From Treponema sp. (GTDB taxonomy: Bacteria > Spirochaetota > Spirochaetia > Treponematales > Breznakiellaceae): a DNA stretch of 5,651 nt. The notes below the pieces were generated by a model. It ran no database searches. It was not told where the DNA came from and saw nothing but the letters and a program-made list of their open reading frames with translations. A program made the position numbers and the translations under genes. This document shows, one piece after another, positions 5,181 through 5,651 of this stretch; position 1 is the first letter of the stretch; every line of letters begins with the position of its first letter. The stretch covers positions 1 to 5,651 of the forward strand of contig JAITHQ010000249.1 of assembly GCA_031279925.1 (NCBI GenBank). The letters are read 5' to 3'.

Positions 5181-5651
5181 TTAGTTGCCGCAGCAGGCGC
5201 CCTGGGTCCGGTTGATCAGATTCGCCTGATACCCGGCGCCAAAGCCGTTGTCGATATTTACTACCGAGATTCCCGGAGCGCAGGATGTGAGCATCCCCAG
5301 CAGGGCCGCAAGCCCACCGAATGAGGCTCCGTAGCCCACGCTGGTGGGAAGGGCAATGACCGGCGACTTGACCAGCCCGGCGATTACTCCGGCCAGCGCT
5401 CCTTCCATGCCCGCAACGGCAATCACCACCCGCGCTTTTCTGATGTCCTCGATACAGGCAAAGAGCCGGTGTATGCCCGCCACGCCTACATCGCTCACCA
5501 GTTCAACGTTGCTGCCCAGAAAGGAAGCGGTGATCATCGCTTCCCGGGCCGCCGGGAGGTCGGAAGTTCCCGCCGCGACAATTGCCACGAGGCCCCTGCG
5601 CTGTTCCGGCGGGCAGTGGCTGCCAATGGTGAGGGTTTGCGAAAGCGCGTC
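5181..5651 (-). CDS. larB: LarB-family (PurE-like) nickel-pincer cofactor synthesis protein, C-terminal part
   Basis: LarB carboxylates and hydrolyses nicotinic acid adenine dinucleotide, the first step in making the nickel-pincer nucleotide cofactor of lactate racemase and relatives; the fold resembles AIR carboxylase PurE. The frame is open from the window edge (5' end missing) for 156 codons to TAA at 5183-5181; whole proteins are about 220-260 residues. Diagnostic stretches, numbered within the fragment: VAAGTSD (25-31), [14 protein letters not shown] (50-63), [15 protein letters not shown] (79-93), [20 protein letters not shown] (102-121), [20 protein letters not shown] (123-142). C124 corresponds to the conserved catalytic cysteine of the family. 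The GTG at 5588 is internal and not the true start. The C-terminal tail ends in ACCGN, two extra cysteines of unknown meaning. No larA, larC or larE is in view. PurE itself is an alternative, but the IDNGFGA and SCAPG motifs favour LarB. Confidence 0.92.
   Translation of the reverse strand, partial: DALSQTLTIGSHCPPEQRRGLVAIVAAGTSDLPAAREAMITASFLGSNVELVSDVGVAGIHRLFACIEDIRKARVVIAVAGMEGALAGVIAGLVKSPVIALPTSVGYGASFGGLAALLGMLTSCAPGISVVNIDNGFGAGYQANLINRTQGACCGN

Overview
The window looks like bacterial chromosome from an anaerobe with a two-membrane or similar envelope. A gut spirochaete of the Treponema type is my best guess. That guess rests on overall impression (moderate GC, a type III glutamine synthetase, a LarB homologue, a large hybrid kinase, a probable sigma-54 promoter). 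There is no rRNA or other taxonomic marker, so it is weak. Every gene I can support lies on the minus strand, so the biological reading order runs from 5651 down to 1.

Region by region, in transcription order. (1) 5651-5181: the C-terminal 156 codons of a LarB homologue (nickel-pincer cofactor synthesis), cut by the window edge. (2) 5154-4972: only the last ~60 residues of phosphoglycerate kinase, with no start or ribosome site of its own. It begins right after the larB stop and looks like a 5'-deleted pgk remnant. (3) 4907-4785: a possible 40-codon ORF with a good Shine-Dalgarno that runs into a strong intrinsic terminator (4814-4787). (4) 4748-4599: a candidate promoter and a leader with two adjacent stem-loops, then intact tpiA (4598-3843). 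(5) 3842-3727: a spacer with a long GC-rich inverted repeat. (6) 3726-976: a 916-residue hybrid sensor histidine kinase (periplasmic sensor, GAF, HisKA, ATPase, two receiver domains). (7) 975-579: a spacer with an intrinsic terminator after the kinase (812-776), possible upstream dyads and a well-matched sigma-54 promoter (682-665). (8) 578-1: the N-terminal 192 residues of type III glutamine synthetase (glnN), cut by the window edge.

Functionally these are separate units rather than one operon. The pgk remnant and tpiA suggest an ancestral glycolytic pgk-tpiA neighbourhood broken by a rearrangement that placed larB against the last part of pgk. The kinase may be read through from tpiA or have its own weak promoter. 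It has no cognate output protein in view. glnN is insulated from the kinase by a terminator and appears to be under sigma-54 control, which fits nitrogen-status regulation of ammonium assimilation. I see no tRNA, rRNA, CRISPR array, insertion sequence or phage gene. The most noteworthy points are the larB/pgk junction, the sigma-54 promoter of glnN, and the paired stem-loops ahead of tpiA.
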